Source: Acinetobacter calcoaceticus (GTDB taxonomy: Bacteria; Pseudomonadota; Gammaproteobacteria; Pseudomonadales; Moraxellaceae). From it: DNA of 64,000 nt. Below the pieces are notes generated by a model. The model had not been told where the DNA came from. It made no database searches and saw only the letters and a program-made list of their open reading frames with translations. The position numbers and the translations under genes are program-made. The DNA lies in NCBI RefSeq assembly GCF_900520355.1, contig NZ_LS999521.1, forward strand, positions 930,001 to 994,000, read 5' to 3'. The first letter of the stretch is position 1. Each line of letters begins with the position of its first letter. Below, in pieces: positions 1 to 9,624 of the stretch.

Positions 1-792
1 GATCTAATTAGCCAGCGTGCTTATTTAGATACAGAAACAATTCAGCGCTTAGCTGACCGTCATTTTGGTATTGGTTTTGACCAACTTCTAATTGTTGAAC
101 CACCAGATTTACCAGAAGCAGATTTTAAATATCGTATTTTTAATGCTGATGGTTCTGAAGTTGAACAGTGTGGTAATGGTGTGCGCTGTTTTGCTCGTTT
201 TGTACATGAGCGTCATTTAACCAGCAAAACCAATATTACTGTTCAAACCAAAGCCGGTATTGTGAAGCCAGAGCTTGGGCAAAATGGTTGGGTACGCGTG
301 AATATGGGTTACCCAAAATTCTTGCCGAACGAAATTCCATTTGTTGCTGAACAGCCAGAAGCTTTATATACACTTGAGTTAGCCAACGACCAAAATATTA
401 GTATTGATGTGGTCAATATGGGCAATCCTCACGCCGTAACGATTGTGCCTGATGTGCTCACAGCAGATGTCGCGGGTATTGGTCCACAAGTTGAATCACA
501 TAAACGTTTTCCTGAACGTGTTAACGCAGGATTTATGCAAGTAATTGATGAAAACCATGTGCGCCTTCGTGTGTTTGAACGTGGTGTAGGTGAAACACTT
601 GCATGTGGTACAGGGGCTTGTGCTGCTGCGATAAGTGGTATGCGCCGTGGCTTGCTTGCTAATTCTGTGGAAGTTGAATTGGCTGGCGGTAAGTTACAAA
701 TTGAATGGCAAGATGGCGATGTGGTCTGGATGACTGGTCCAACAACCCATGTGTATGATGGGCGTTTGGATTTACGTTATTTCCAAGGCTAA
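1..792 (+). CDS. dapF: Diaminopimelate epimerase, 5' end cut by window edge
   Basis: DapF interconverts LL- and meso-diaminopimelate in the cytoplasm, the last step before meso-DAP enters lysine and peptidoglycan synthesis. The reading frame is open from base 1, so the start codon lies outside; about 263 residues are visible against roughly 275-280 for the family. Both catalytic cysteine motifs are present: EQCGNGVRC (first Cys codon at 169) and ACGTGACA (Cys codon at 604). The in-frame GTG at 181 lies inside the first motif and cannot be the real start. dapD, another gene of the same pathway, lies at 57.7 kb. A strong hairpin terminator follows. Identity is secure; only the N-terminus is missing. 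Confidence 0.97.
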   Translation, partial: DLISQRAYLDTETIQRLADRHFGIGFDQLLIVEPPDLPEADFKYRIFNADGSEVEQCGNGVRCFARFVHERHLTSKTNITVQTKAGIVKPELGQNGWVRVNMGYPKFLPNEIPFVAEQPEALYTLELANDQNISIDVVNMGNPHAVTIVPDVLTADVAGIGPQVESHKRFPERVNAGFMQVIDENHVRLRVFERGVGETLACGTGACAAAISGMRRGLLANSVEVELAGGKLQIEWQDGDVVWMTGPTTHVYDGRLDLRYFQG

Positions 793-808
793 TAGCGTTA
801 CCTAAATA

Positions 809-853
809 GAAGCCTCTTTTCATCAGCTAAACTGATAAAAGAGGCTTTCTTTT
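809..853 (+). terminator. Rho-independent terminator after dapF
   Basis: An 11-bp outer stem (AAGCCTCTTTT with AAAAGAGGCTT) encloses a small ATCAG/CTGAT helix and is followed by a T-rich run. It sits 18 nt after the dapF stop. Confidence 0.85.
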
Positions 854-894
854 ATATGTACAATAATATTTGATTTAACTACTTTATAAGAAAT

Positions 895-1500
895 ATGAAT
901 AATTTAATTTTCTTACCTGGAGCGTCAGGGAGTACTGCATTCTGGTACCCATTAATTGAAAGACTACCTCAGCATTACCATACAAAAATTATTGGTTATC
1001 CTAGTTTTGGAGATACACTAGAATCCTTTGAGGTCAAAAGTTTTGAAGACCTAACACATTATGTAGTTGATCAAATTAATGAAGAATCTGTAATTATTGC
1101 GCAATCTATGGGAGGAATTTTTGCTGTTGCCGCAGCGTTAAAGAAACCTCAAATGATTAAGGGATTGGTCTTAATTGCAACTTCAGGTGGAATCAACCTT
1201 GAACGCTTTAATGTGCAAGACTGGCGAGAAGCATACCGTCAAGCATTTTTAAAATATCCAGATTGGTTTATTACTAACAATGCTAACTACGAAGAGTTTT
1301 TATCAGATATAAACATTGAAACTTTATTAATCTGGGGCGATAACGATCCAGTGAGCCCCGTTCAGGTGGGGCAATATTTAAATCGAAAGTTTGAAAATTC
1401 GACGTTATATGTTGTTAAAGGTGGGGACCATCAATTAGCAGAAAAACATGCCGATGAAGTTGCAGTCCAAATAGAAACCTACTTAAAAAACCTAATCTAA
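895..1500 (+). CDS. Alpha/beta hydrolase, substrate unknown
   Basis: A 201-residue cytoplasmic alpha/beta-hydrolase-fold protein. The N-terminal strand ends in LPGASGS, a typical oxyanion-hole loop. The nucleophile elbow is AQSMGG with Ser71, so the usual first Gly is Ala. An acid candidate lies in WGDNDP (Asp149 or Asp151) and the catalytic His in GGDHQ (about 179). There is no signal peptide. It is a single-gene unit: the dapF terminator precedes it and its own terminator follows. The Shine-Dalgarno is weak. The substrate cannot be told from sequence; an esterase or a small serine hydrolase are both possible. Confidence 0.8.
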   Translation: MNNLIFLPGASGSTAFWYPLIERLPQHYHTKIIGYPSFGDTLESFEVKSFEDLTHYVVDQINEESVIIAQSMGGIFAVAAALKKPQMIKGLVLIATSGGINLERFNVQDWREAYRQAFLKYPDWFITNNANYEEFLSDINIETLLIWGDNDPVSPVQVGQYLNRKFENSTLYVVKGGDHQLAEKHADEVAVQIETYLKNLI

Positions 1501-1515
1501 GTTTTTAAGTCTTAT

Positions 1516-1546
1516 TTAGCGTGCTAGATTTCAGCACGCTTTTTAG
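1516..1546 (+). terminator. Terminator after alpha/beta hydrolase
   Basis: The stem AGCGTGCT/AGCACGCT (1518-1540) with a 7-nt loop is followed by TTTTT. It lies between the convergent hydrolase and LysE-type genes and may serve both. Confidence 0.8.
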
Positions 1547-1548
1547 AT

Positions 1549-2172
1549 TTATTTTTTGCTCAAAGCCAATTTCAAAGCAAACAACACAAAAATACTGCCT
1601 GTAATACGGTCCATATATTTCACAAATTTAGGTTGCTTTAGATAACGTGACAGTGGTTGCATGGCCAAAATTAATAGAGTTGACCATAACATTCCAATTA
1701 CCACATGAATCATCACAAGCCCCATGACCCAAGTAACAGCCGATGCTTGCGGTGGAATAAATTGTGGAAGAAATGAAATATAAAAAATACCGACTTTCGG
1801 ATTAAGTAAGTTACCTAAGAAACCTTTAATGAACCAGTTCTGTGAAGCAGAAGTGTTTGAATTATTATTTTGTATTTCTGCAAGTTGAGTACGTGGTTTT
1901 AAAATCATATTCAAACCCAGCCATGCAAGATAAGCAGCTCCCATCCATTTCAATATATTAAAAGCTAAATCAGAAGCCATGAGCAAAGCCCCCAGACCAC
2001 AAGCAACCACAATTCCCCATGCAATACAGCCAAGACTAATACCTACTGCCGCTTGGAATGCTTTAGATTTGTCTTCGAGTGTGGCGGTACGAATAATTAA
2101 CGTTGTATCCAGACCAGGTGTAAGGGTAAGTAGTGTAATCGCAATTAAGTAAGGAAGGAGTAAGGTAGTCAT
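1549..2172 (-). CDS. LysE/RhtB family amino-acid exporter
   Basis: A 207-residue inner-membrane protein with about six hydrophobic segments. The N-terminal LTPGLDTTLIIRTA motif and the later GFLGNLLNPK motif are characteristic of the LysE/RhtB superfamily, which exports amino acids such as lysine, homoserine or threonine by proton exchange. I chose the ATG at 2172, giving MTTLLLPYLIAIT, because the open frame upstream adds a non-conserved 27-residue extension. It is divergent from xerC, with about 135 bp between the two starts. The substrate is unknown. No regulator lies beside it. Confidence 0.85.
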   Translation of the reverse strand: MTTLLLPYLIAITLLTLTPGLDTTLIIRTATLEDKSKAFQAAVGISLGCIAWGIVVACGLGALLMASDLAFNILKWMGAAYLAWLGLNMILKPRTQLAEIQNNNSNTSASQNWFIKGFLGNLLNPKVGIFYISFLPQFIPPQASAVTWVMGLVMIHVVIGMLWSTLLILAMQPLSRYLKQPKFVKYMDRITGSIFVLFALKLALSKK

Positions 2173-2307
2173 GGCAGCAAGGTTCCGACAAATACTTGAG
2201 GTAAAGTGTAATACATATATAAGATAGTTAGTTGTTATGCTGTACGATCTCAATTTTCCTGATCAACTACTTTTTGGTACACTGAAAAAAATAAAATGAG
2301 CAAATAA

Positions 2308-3237
2308 ATGGAGAGCAATTTGGATTTTGCATTACAACTGCTCTCAATGTGGTTAAAAGAAAGAAAAATTCAGAACCAGTCTGAGCACACGATTACTGCT
2401 TATGAAAGAGATGTTAAAAGCTTTCTTGAGTTCTGTGATCTCAAACAAATTGATTTAAGAAATGTCGAAGCTTCAGATTTACGTGAATATTTGGCCCAGC
2501 GTGTTGAACGGGACCAGTTGAGTTCAAGCAGTATGCAGCGCCATCTCACCTCAATTCGCCAGTTTATGAAATGGGCTGAACAAGGAAAATATTTAGAAAT
2601 TAACCCGACTGATGATTTTAAGCTAAAACGTCAACCGAGACCTTTGCCGGGCATGATTGACATAGAAACGGTCAACCAAATTTTAGATCAACCTATGCCT
2701 GAGAAGCCAATTGATCAGCAATTATGGTTAAGAGATAAAGCCATGTTGGAGTTACTTTACTCAAGTGGTTTGCGTCTGGCAGAGTTGCAGGGATTAACAA
2801 TTAAAGATATAGATTTTAATAGGCAACTGGTACGTATTACGGGTAAAGGAAATAAAACCCGTATTGTACCGTTCGGGAAAAAGGCGAAAGAAAGTCTATT
2901 GAATTGGCTAAAAATTTACAAAATCTGGAAAGGCCATTTTGATCAAAATGCTTTTGTTTTTATTTCTCAAAGAGGTGGCGTGTTAACTCCGCGACAAATT
3001 GAAAAACGTGTAAAGCTGCAAGCGCAAAGGGCCGGCGTGAATGTAGATTTACATCCTCATTTATTAAGACATTGTTTTGCTAGTCATATGTTATCAAGTA
3101 GTGGTGATTTGCGATCAGTACAAGAAATGTTAGGTCATAGTAATTTGTCCACCACACAAATTTATACACATATTGATTTTGATCATTTGGCGCAAGTCTA
3201 TGATCGAGCTCATCCAAGAGCGCAAAAGAATGAATAG
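2308..3237 (+). CDS. xerC: Tyrosine recombinase XerC
   Basis: XerC acts with XerD at the dif site near the replication terminus to resolve chromosome dimers at division. The protein has 309 residues, close to the usual 300. An N-terminal SAM-like core-binding domain (about 5-95, with TAYERDVKSFLEF) precedes the catalytic domain. All catalytic elements are visible: Arg in SSGLRLAEL, Lys in GKGNKTRIV, HLLRH, and GHSNLSTTQIYTHI with the His and the nucleophile Tyr. Closeness to dapF is the usual proteobacterial neighbourhood. XerD is the closest alternative, but context favours XerC. There are no signs of a mobile element. Confidence 0.93.
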   Translation: MESNLDFALQLLSMWLKERKIQNQSEHTITAYERDVKSFLEFCDLKQIDLRNVEASDLREYLAQRVERDQLSSSSMQRHLTSIRQFMKWAEQGKYLEINPTDDFKLKRQPRPLPGMIDIETVNQILDQPMPEKPIDQQLWLRDKAMLELLYSSGLRLAELQGLTIKDIDFNRQLVRITGKGNKTRIVPFGKKAKESLLNWLKIYKIWKGHFDQNAFVFISQRGGVLTPRQIEKRVKLQAQRAGVNVDLHPHLLRHCFASHMLSSSGDLRSVQEMLGHSNLSTTQIYTHIDFDHLAQVYDRAHPRAQKNE

Positions 3238-3698
3238 ATTTAAAAACTATCTTAATAATAAAGTTGACTAAAATGGCAAGTCTTATACGAATGTAGACAT
3301 CATTTGTATTTTATTAGAAATTTGTTTAAGAAAAATAGGGAAAATAGTCAAATTGACCATTTTGATCTTTGGATATTTTGTCGGTACCCCTGAGTCAAAA
3401 ACATCTAATCTCGATTATTTAAAGGCGATCTTATGTTTCTGGCTAATAAGCTAAATAAAATAAAAAGATAATAAAAATCAATATATAAAATAAAGTGTAA
3501 AAAGAATGAAATAGCACCTAATAAGGCATAATATTTTTTTTATGAACTGGGCATTTCATCTTTTTTATAGCAGTAGCGGAAATTGTGACTTGACCGAAAT
3601 GCCAAACACATTGCAAGATAGGGTACCTAAAAAATTTTAATTGAAGAGTTAATATACTTTTCTCAACATTTACTTTTGCTAGAACAGCCGAGGATTAC
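3238..3698. other. 461-bp gap, AT-rich leader of etfBA
   Basis: No convincing gene. It probably holds the etfBA promoter: a TATACT hexamer at 3653-3658 could be a -10, but no good -35 is placed 16-18 nt upstream. An 8-bp inverted repeat, GGCATTTC/GAAATGCC (3550-3557 and 3596-3603), could fold over a 38-nt loop. A 32-codon frame at 3541-3639 has no ribosome binding site. Confidence 0.4.
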
Positions 3699-4448
3699 AT
3701 GAAGGCTCTTGTTGCTGTAAAACGCGTGGTTGATGCCAACGTCAAAGTTCGTGTTAAGCCGGACAATAGTGGGGTTGACCTTACTAACGTTAAAATGTCA
3801 ATTAACCCATTTTGTGAAATCGCAGTAGAAGAAGCGGTTCGCTTAAAAGAAAAAGGAACAGTATCAGAAATCGTTGTTGTTTCTGTTGGTCCTAAAGAAG
3901 CTCAAGAACAAATCCGTTCTGCAATGGCTTTGGGTGCAGACCGCGGTATTTTGGTTGAAACCACTGATGAAATTGGCGCTTTAGAAGTTGCTAAAATTTT
4001 AAAAGGTGTTGTTGATGCTGAAAAACCAGAACTTATCCTTCTTGGTAAACAAGCAATTGATGATGACTCTAACCAAGTAGGTCAAATGCTTGGCGCATTA
4101 TTAGGTGCGGGCCAAGGTACATTCGCTTCTGAAGTGAAAGTTGATGGCGGCAAAGTACAAGTAACTCGTGAAGTTGACGGTGGTTTACAAACTGTTGAAC
4201 TGGCACTTCCTGCAATCATTACAACTGATTTGCGTTTAAATGAGCCACGTTATGCAGCATTGCCTAACATCATGAAAGCTCGTAAGAAGCCACTTGATAC
4301 TAAATCTCCTGCTGATTATGGCGTTACAGCTGGTACTAAGCTTAAAACTGTTAAAGTTGAAGCTCCAGCAGAACGTAAAGCTGGCGTACAAGTGAAATCT
4401 GTAGATGAGCTTGTTGAAAAATTGAAAAATGAAGCGAAAGTGATCTAA
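3699..4448 (+). CDS. etfB: Electron transfer flavoprotein, beta subunit
   Basis: EtfB is the AMP-binding subunit of the heterodimeric flavoprotein that carries electrons from acyl-CoA and other flavin dehydrogenases to ETF-ubiquinone oxidoreductase. The protein has 249 residues, the normal length. It opens with [19 protein letters not shown] and carries the ETF-beta motif around [21 protein letters not shown] with KARKKPLD following, the loop that contacts partner dehydrogenases. A Shine-Dalgarno GAGG lies 6-7 nt before the ATG. etfA follows after 17 nt, so the two are co-transcribed. Identity is certain at family level. Confidence 0.97.
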   Translation: MKALVAVKRVVDANVKVRVKPDNSGVDLTNVKMSINPFCEIAVEEAVRLKEKGTVSEIVVVSVGPKEAQEQIRSAMALGADRGILVETTDEIGALEVAKILKGVVDAEKPELILLGKQAIDDDSNQVGQMLGALLGAGQGTFASEVKVDGGKVQVTREVDGGLQTVELALPAIITTDLRLNEPRYAALPNIMKARKKPLDTKSPADYGVTAGTKLKTVKVEAPAERKAGVQVKSVDELVEKLKNEAKVI

Positions 4449-4465
4449 TACGGAAGGATAAAATC

Positions 4466-5398
4466 ATGAGTATTTTAGTTATCGCTGATCACAACAACCA
4501 AGTACTTAACGGTGCTACTTTAAACGTTGTTGCTGCAGCACAAAAAATCGGTGGTGATATTACTGTATTAGTTGCTGGTTCTGGTGCTCAGGCAGTTGCT
4601 GATGCTGCTGCTAAAGTTGCTGGTGTAAGCAAGGTTTTACTTGCTGACAACGCAGCTTATGCAAACCAGTTAGCTGAAAACGTAGCTGCTTTAGTTGCTG
4701 ATTTGGCTAAAGGTTACAAATACGTATTAGCTGCTTCTACAACAACTGGTAAGAACATTCTTCCACGTGTTGCTGCTCTTCTTGATGTAAGCATGATCAC
4801 AGACATTATTTCTGTTGAATCTGCGAATACATTCAAGCGTCCGATTTACGCGGGTAACGCGATTGCGACTGTTCAATCTGACGAAGCAATCATTGTTGGT
4901 ACAGTTCGTGGTACAGCATTTGATCCAGTAGCTGCTGAAGGTGGTTCTGCTGCGGTTGAAGCAGTAAGTGAAGCGAAAGATGCAGGTATTTCTAATTTTG
5001 TATCTGAAGAAATCGTGAAACTTGACCGTCCTGAATTGACAGCTGCTCGCATTGTTGTTTCTGGTGGTCGTGGTGTAGGTTCTGGTGAGAACTACCATAA
5101 AGTACTTGACCCATTAGCTGACAAGCTTGGTGCAGCACAAGGTGCTTCACGTGCGGCAGTTGATGCAGGCTTTGTACCTAACGACTTCCAGGTTGGACAA
5201 ACTGGTAAGATCGTTGCACCTGACCTTTATGTTGCTGTAGGTATTTCTGGTGCGATCCAGCATTTAGCTGGTATGAAAGATTCTAAAGTTATTGTTGCAA
5301 TCAACAAAGACGAAGAAGCGCCAATCAACAGTGTTGCTGACTACTGGTTAGTTGGTGATTTGAACACTGTAGTACCAGAGTTGGTATCTAAACTTTAA
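4466..5398 (+). CDS. etfA: Electron transfer flavoprotein, alpha subunit
   Basis: EtfA carries the FAD of the ETF heterodimer. The 310-residue protein has an N-terminal nucleotide-binding-like domain and a C-terminal FAD domain (about 190-310) with the signature [12 protein letters not shown], then [20 protein letters not shown] and KDEEAPI. An AAGGA Shine-Dalgarno precedes the start. The gene is transcribed with etfB and ends at a strong terminator. Codon use is highly biased (GCT, GGT, GTT), consistent with high expression; the same bias makes a long antisense frame at 4727-5098 open by chance. Confidence 0.97.
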   Translation: MSILVIADHNNQVLNGATLNVVAAAQKIGGDITVLVAGSGAQAVADAAAKVAGVSKVLLADNAAYANQLAENVAALVADLAKGYKYVLAASTTTGKNILPRVAALLDVSMITDIISVESANTFKRPIYAGNAIATVQSDEAIIVGTVRGTAFDPVAAEGGSAAVEAVSEAKDAGISNFVSEEIVKLDRPELTAARIVVSGGRGVGSGENYHKVLDPLADKLGAAQGASRAAVDAGFVPNDFQVGQTGKIVAPDLYVAVGISGAIQHLAGMKDSKVIVAINKDEEAPINSVADYWLVGDLNTVVPELVSKL

Positions 5399-5414
5399 TC
5401 CTTACTGGTTAAAG

Positions 5415-5451
5415 TCAAAAAACCCTTAGTTTTTACTAAGGGTTTTTTTAT
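5415..5451 (+). terminator. Terminator of etfBA
   Basis: AAAAAACCCTTAG/CTAAGGGTTTTTT hairpin with a short T-rich loop and a T run, 18 nt after the etfA stop. Confidence 0.9.
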
Positions 5452-5764
5452 TGTAGAGATGGATGTTGAAGACTAAATTGGATTTGTTATCTCATTTTAG
5501 GTTTGATTTTTATAGAATAAAAATCACATAGTTTTAATAAGGTGAACCTATGCTCATTACAGCGATATGATAAGAATAATATGCAATTAAATTATACAAA
5601 TATCACCAGATTGACCCTGTAGATTCAGTACATTCCAAAGCGCTTTTGTGCTATAGTATACAGCTATATTTTTTTCGACTTTAGTTCAGTTTTCGGAACT
5701 AAATTTTTTGCAAGATCAAGACATATAAGCAGATGGAAATTTCTATCTGTAAGAAGGAGTATGC
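5452..5764. other. gyrA upstream region
   Basis: No gene is seen. A perfect 9-bp inverted repeat with a 3-nt spacer lies at 5505-5525 and is listed separately. Overlapping hexamers TATAGT (5652-5657) and TATACA (5657-5662) are plausible -10 elements for gyrA, with only a weak TTCCAA-type -35 upstream. AAGAAGGAG precedes the gyrA start. Confidence 0.4.
5505..5525. repeat. Perfect inverted repeat upstream of gyrA
   Basis: GATTTTTAT, AGA, ATAAAAATC is a perfect 9-bp dyad. No T run follows it on the plus strand, so it does not look like a terminator. It is AT-rich and could be chance, or a protein site. Confidence 0.35.
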
Positions 5765-8482
5765 ATGAGCGTATCGGAAATCCGACCGATTGCCATTGAG
5801 GATGAACTCAAGCATTCATATTTAGATTACGCAATGAGTGTAATCGTATCTCGTGCATTGCCGGATGTGAGAGACGGTCTAAAACCTGTTCACCGTCGTG
5901 TGCTATTTGCCATGCACGAATTGGGCAATGACTATAACAAAGCCTACAAGAAATCTGCACGTGTTGTTGGGGACGTAATCGGTAAATATCACCCTCATGG
6001 TGACTCAGCTGTTTATGAAACCATTGTACGTATGGCTCAAGACTTTAGCTTACGTTATTTATTGGTAGATGGTCAGGGTAACTTCGGTTCGATTGATGGT
6101 GATAGCGCAGCTGCAATGCGTTATACCGAAGTCCGTATGACGAGACTGGCGCACGAACTTCTTGCAGATCTAGAAAAAGACACTGTTGACTGGGAAGATA
6201 ACTACGACGGATCTGAGCGTATTCCTCAGGTGGTTCCGACACGTGTTCCAAACTTGTTAATTAATGGTGCTGCTGGTATTGCTGTTGGTATGGCAACCAA
6301 CATGGCACCACACAACATGACAGAAGTTGTGAATGCATGTTTAGCCTATGCTGACAATCCAAATATCTCGATTGAAGGATTGATGGAATATATTACTGGT
6401 CCTGATTTTCCTACAGGCGGTATTATTTACGGTAAATCAGGTATTGTTGATGCTTACCGTACAGGTAAAGGCCGACTACACATTCGTGGTAAGTACCATT
6501 TCGAAGAAGATGAAAAGACGGGACGTACAACGATCGTCTTTACTGAAATTCCATATCAAGTCAACAAAGCAAGAGTGATTGAACGTATTGCCGAGCTGGT
6601 TAAAGAGAAAAAACTTGAAGGTATTTCAGAACTTCGTGATGAGTCTGATAAAGACGGTATGCGTATTGCGATTGATTTAAAGCGTGGTGAAAATGCTGAG
6701 ATCGTTGTCAATAACCTGTTCTTAAATACACAGCTTGAAAACTCATTCAGCATCAATATGGTTTGCTTGGACAATGGCCAGCCAAAATTGATGAATCTGA
6801 AAGATATTATTGCGGCATTTATTCGTCACCGCCAAGAAGTAGTGACACGCCGTACCATGTTCGAATTGCGTAAAGCACGTGAACGTGGTCATATCTTGGA
6901 AGGCTTGACTGTTGCCTTAGCCAATATTGATGAAATTATCGAAACCATTAAAACTTCTGCTAACCCGGCTGAAGCGCGTGAGCGTTTACTTGCTGGTGAG
7001 TGGGCTGGTGGTGGCGTTGTTTCTTTACTAGAAAAAGCTGGTGCAATTTCTGTACGTCCAGATGAGATCGAAGGTGAGAACCCAGATCGTCCATTTGGCT
7101 TATCTGAAACGATTTACCGCTTATCTCCAACGCAAGTGGGTGCAATTCTAGAATTGCGTTTGCATCGTTTAACAGGTCTTGAACAAGACAAATTACATGC
7201 AGAATACACTGAAATTTTAGGTCAAATTGCAGAACTTACGGCAATCCTTAATGATTTCAATTTGTTGATGGCTGTAATTCGTGAAGAGTTAGCGCAAGTT
7301 TTACAACAATATGGCGATGCACGTCGTACTGACATTATCGAATCTCGTATTGATTTCAGCCGTGAAGATTTAATTCCGGAAGAACAAGTTGTACTAACAG
7401 TTTCACAAACAGGTTATGCAAAAACTCAACCGCTTTCAGACTATCAGGCTCAGCGCCGTGGTGGACGTGGTAAGTCTGCAACTTCAATGAAAGATGATGA
7501 CTTTATTCAACATCTCATTGTAGCTTCAAACCATGCGACTGTGCTGTGCTTTACTAACGTAGGTAAAGTATACCGTCTTAGAGTGTTCGAAGTGCCTCAA
7601 GCATCGCGTGGTGCAAAAGGCCGTCCAATTGTGAACTTGTTGCCTTTAGATGCGAATGAAACAGTAACAGCGATCTTGCCGCTAACACAGTTCCTTGAAA
7701 ACCATTACGTATTTATGGCGACAGCTTCGGGTACTGTAAAACGTGTTGATTTGGAACAGTTTGCTAATATTCGTTCAAATGGTTTACGTGCGATTGAACT
7801 CAATGAAGAGGATACCTTGATTGGTGTTGCGATTACTGATGGTAATCAGCAAATCATGTTGTTCTCAAATGAAGGTAAAGCAATCCGTTTTGCAGAAACT
7901 GATGTACGTGCAATGGGGCGTACAGCTAAAGGCGTTCGTGGTATGCGCGTTAGCATTGCAAGTAGCATGTTAACTGAAGAAGATGCAGACGCCGTTGAAA
8001 ATGATGCATCAGATGATAATGAAGATTCAACAGATTTAAATGTAGTTAGCCGTATCGTTTCACTTGTAGTCGTGCCTGAAACAGGCGAAGTTCTGTGTGC
8101 AAGTGCGAATGGTTATGGTAAGCGTACGCCTGTAAATGACTTCCCTACCAAGAAACGGGGTGGTAAAGGCGTTATTGCAATTAAGACCAGTGAACGTAAC
8201 GGTGAGCTTGTAGGTGCTGTTTCTATTGATGAAACTAAAGAACTACTGCTTATTTCTGATGGCGGTACTTTGGTTCGTACTCGTGCAGTAGAAATTGCAA
8301 TGACTGGGCGTAATGCACAGGGTGTTCGTCTGATTCGTTTAAGTGAAAAAGAAACTTTAGTTGGTGTTGTATCAATTGCAGCCGTTGAAGATGAAGAAGA
8401 GTTTCTCGAAGGAGAAGTTGATGCTTCAGAATTAGATGGTGAAGAAGCAGTTTCTACGAATGACGATGCGTCAGAAGAATAA
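5765..8482 (+). CDS. gyrA: DNA gyrase subunit A
   Basis: GyrA forms the A2B2 gyrase that introduces negative supercoils. The protein has 905 residues, somewhat longer than E. coli GyrA (875). The breakage-reunion domain has the catalytic Tyr120 in [11 protein letters not shown]. The quinolone-resistance region reads [10 protein letters not shown] with Ser81 (TCA at 6005-6007) and Glu85, the susceptible residues. The GyrA box QRRGGRGK starts the C-terminal beta-pinwheel. Two acidic stretches explain the extra length: an insertion at about residues 738-760 rich in Asp/Glu, and a C-terminal tail rich in Glu. A single gene with its own leader and terminator. Confidence 0.98.
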   Translation: MSVSEIRPIAIEDELKHSYLDYAMSVIVSRALPDVRDGLKPVHRRVLFAMHELGNDYNKAYKKSARVVGDVIGKYHPHGDSAVYETIVRMAQDFSLRYLLVDGQGNFGSIDGDSAAAMRYTEVRMTRLAHELLADLEKDTVDWEDNYDGSERIPQVVPTRVPNLLINGAAGIAVGMATNMAPHNMTEVVNACLAYADNPNISIEGLMEYITGPDFPTGGIIYGKSGIVDAYRTGKGRLHIRGKYHFEEDEKTGRTTIVFTEIPYQVNKARVIERIAELVKEKKLEGISELRDESDKDGMRIAIDLKRGENAEIVVNNLFLNTQLENSFSINMVCLDNGQPKLMNLKDIIAAFIRHRQEVVTRRTMFELRKARERGHILEGLTVALANIDEIIETIKTSANPAEARERLLAGEWAGGGVVSLLEKAGAISVRPDEIEGENPDRPFGLSETIYRLSPTQVGAILELRLHRLTGLEQDKLHAEYTEILGQIAELTAILNDFNLLMAVIREELAQVLQQYGDARRTDIIESRIDFSREDLIPEEQVVLTVSQTGYAKTQPLSDYQAQRRGGRGKSATSMKDDDFIQHLIVASNHATVLCFTNVGKVYRLRVFEVPQASRGAKGRPIVNLLPLDANETVTAILPLTQFLENHYVFMATASGTVKRVDLEQFANIRSNGLRAIELNEEDTLIGVAITDGNQQIMLFSNEGKAIRFAETDVRAMGRTAKGVRGMRVSIASSMLTEEDADAVENDASDDNEDSTDLNVVSRIVSLVVVPETGEVLCASANGYGKRTPVNDFPTKKRGGKGVIAIKTSERNGELVGAVSIDETKELLLISDGGTLVRTRAVEIAMTGRNAQGVRLIRLSEKETLVGVVSIAAVEDEEEFLEGEVDASELDGEEAVSTNDDASEE

Positions 8483-8495
8483 GTAGAACTTAAAT

Positions 8496-8527
8496 AAAAA
8501 AGGAAGCGTAAGCTTCCTTTTTTATTT
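8496..8527. terminator. Bidirectional terminator between gyrA and export operon
   Basis: AAAAAAGGAAGC, GTAA, GCTTCCTTTTTT is a 12-bp stem with a tetraloop and A/T tracts on both sides. It serves gyrA (+) and the convergent permease gene (-). Confidence 0.9.
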
Positions 8528-9624
8528 TATGAAGAAGATTTTTTAACAAGTCGATAATAAGCTAAGCACATTAATATTAATCCAGCTATCGCAAGAAATA
8601 TCAATTTTGGTACAACCGTTGCTAAAGGAACACCCATCTGATTAAGTTGTACAAACATTTGTACGGCATGTGTAGAGGGTAAACACCAAGCAAACCATTG
8701 TAACCATTCAGGCATTGCTTGATGAGGCCATGCAGCACCAGTTAGTAAGAATAAAGGTACAGAGCTAAACACAATAATATGTCCGGCACGTTCTGGCATA
8801 TCTAAAAGTGAACCAATCAACATGCCTAGCCCAATCACACAACCAATAAAAATAGGAACAGCAACTAGTAAACCCGTGAAGTTTCCACCGTGTGGATAAT
8901 CATTGAACCACAAGGTAAAGCCAAAAAGATAAAAACAGCCTAAACAGCCAATGGTAAATATACTTGCAAAAATTCCAGCAAAGCGAGCACTTGTGATTTT
9001 TTGGTGCTGTTCACGGTAGCTTGCGATTAGCATCGCTAAACCTAACACAATAGTTTGATGGATAATTAAACCTGCAACAGCTGGAAAGATATAGCTTCCA
9101 TAGCCTGAAAGCGGGTTAAATAGAGGCACTTGATGAATAGAAAGCGCTGGTTGGAAATGCGTACGTTGTCCAAATTTTTCAATATATTCTTTTAAGGTCG
9201 CTTCAATCGATGTTGCTAGACCTAAACCAATTTCTTTAGTTTTTAAAAAATTTGTTGTGCTTAGATATAAGCCAATTCCACCTGTTTCTCCTCGGCGTAA
9301 GCTCTGCGTTAAGTTGCTTGGTAAAAGCAAAATACCATCGGCTTTTTGTTCACGAACCATTTGTTCCGCTTGTAAAAAATTGCTTGTAACGGTAACAATA
9401 TGAACATGCGGGCTATTTGCACTTTGGCCGATTAATTGAGAGGTTAATAGGCTTTGTTCTTCATCAACAATCACAATTGGAATTGATTCTGCACGCTCAG
9501 CTTTATAGGCGGTAGGATAAAAAAAGCTATAAAGAATGACCGATAAAATCAGAGTTGTGAAAACCGAGCTATTACTAACAATATCTTTAAATGTTTGCCC
9601 ATAAGCCTTTAAAAACTCTTTCAT
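8527..9624 (-). CDS. ABC-2 type transporter permease (second of pair)
   Basis: A 365-residue inner-membrane protein of the ABC-2 permease type (YhhJ/YbhR-like). One membrane segment lies near the N-terminus (about 20-40), followed by a large periplasmic domain (about 45-180) with IPIVIVDEEQS and DGILLLPSN, then five C-terminal segments (about 180-360). It overlaps the upstream permease by 4 nt (ATGA), so the two are translationally coupled. No Walker A or ABC signature is present here or in the partner, and no ATPase gene is in the operon. Drug or small-molecule export is the usual role of such pairs; the substrate is unknown. Confidence 0.85.
   Translation of the reverse strand: MKEFLKAYGQTFKDIVSNSSVFTTLILSVILYSFFYPTAYKAERAESIPIVIVDEEQSLLTSQLIGQSANSPHVHIVTVTSNFLQAEQMVREQKADGILLLPSNLTQSLRRGETGGIGLYLSTTNFLKTKEIGLGLATSIEATLKEYIEKFGQRTHFQPALSIHQVPLFNPLSGYGSYIFPAVAGLIIHQTIVLGLAMLIASYREQHQKITSARFAGIFASIFTIGCLGCFYLFGFTLWFNDYPHGGNFTGLLVAVPIFIGCVIGLGMLIGSLLDMPERAGHIIVFSSVPLFLLTGAAWPHQAMPEWLQWFAWCLPSTHAVQMFVQLNQMGVPLATVVPKLIFLAIAGLILMCLAYYRLVKKSSS

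Noticed and set aside
2308..3237. Tyrosine recombinase as a sign of an integrated element
   Set aside because: It matches XerC by length, motifs and its position near dapF. No attachment repeats or element genes lie around it.
3541..3639. 32-codon frame in the etfBA leader
   Set aside because: No Shine-Dalgarno near the start and no recognisable protein character.
4727..5098. 123-codon open frame antisense to etfA
   Set aside because: It results from the strong codon bias of etfA (few T-rich codons giving stops in the opposite frame). The translation is Arg/Asn/Thr-rich without any domain, and no ribosome binding site is present.
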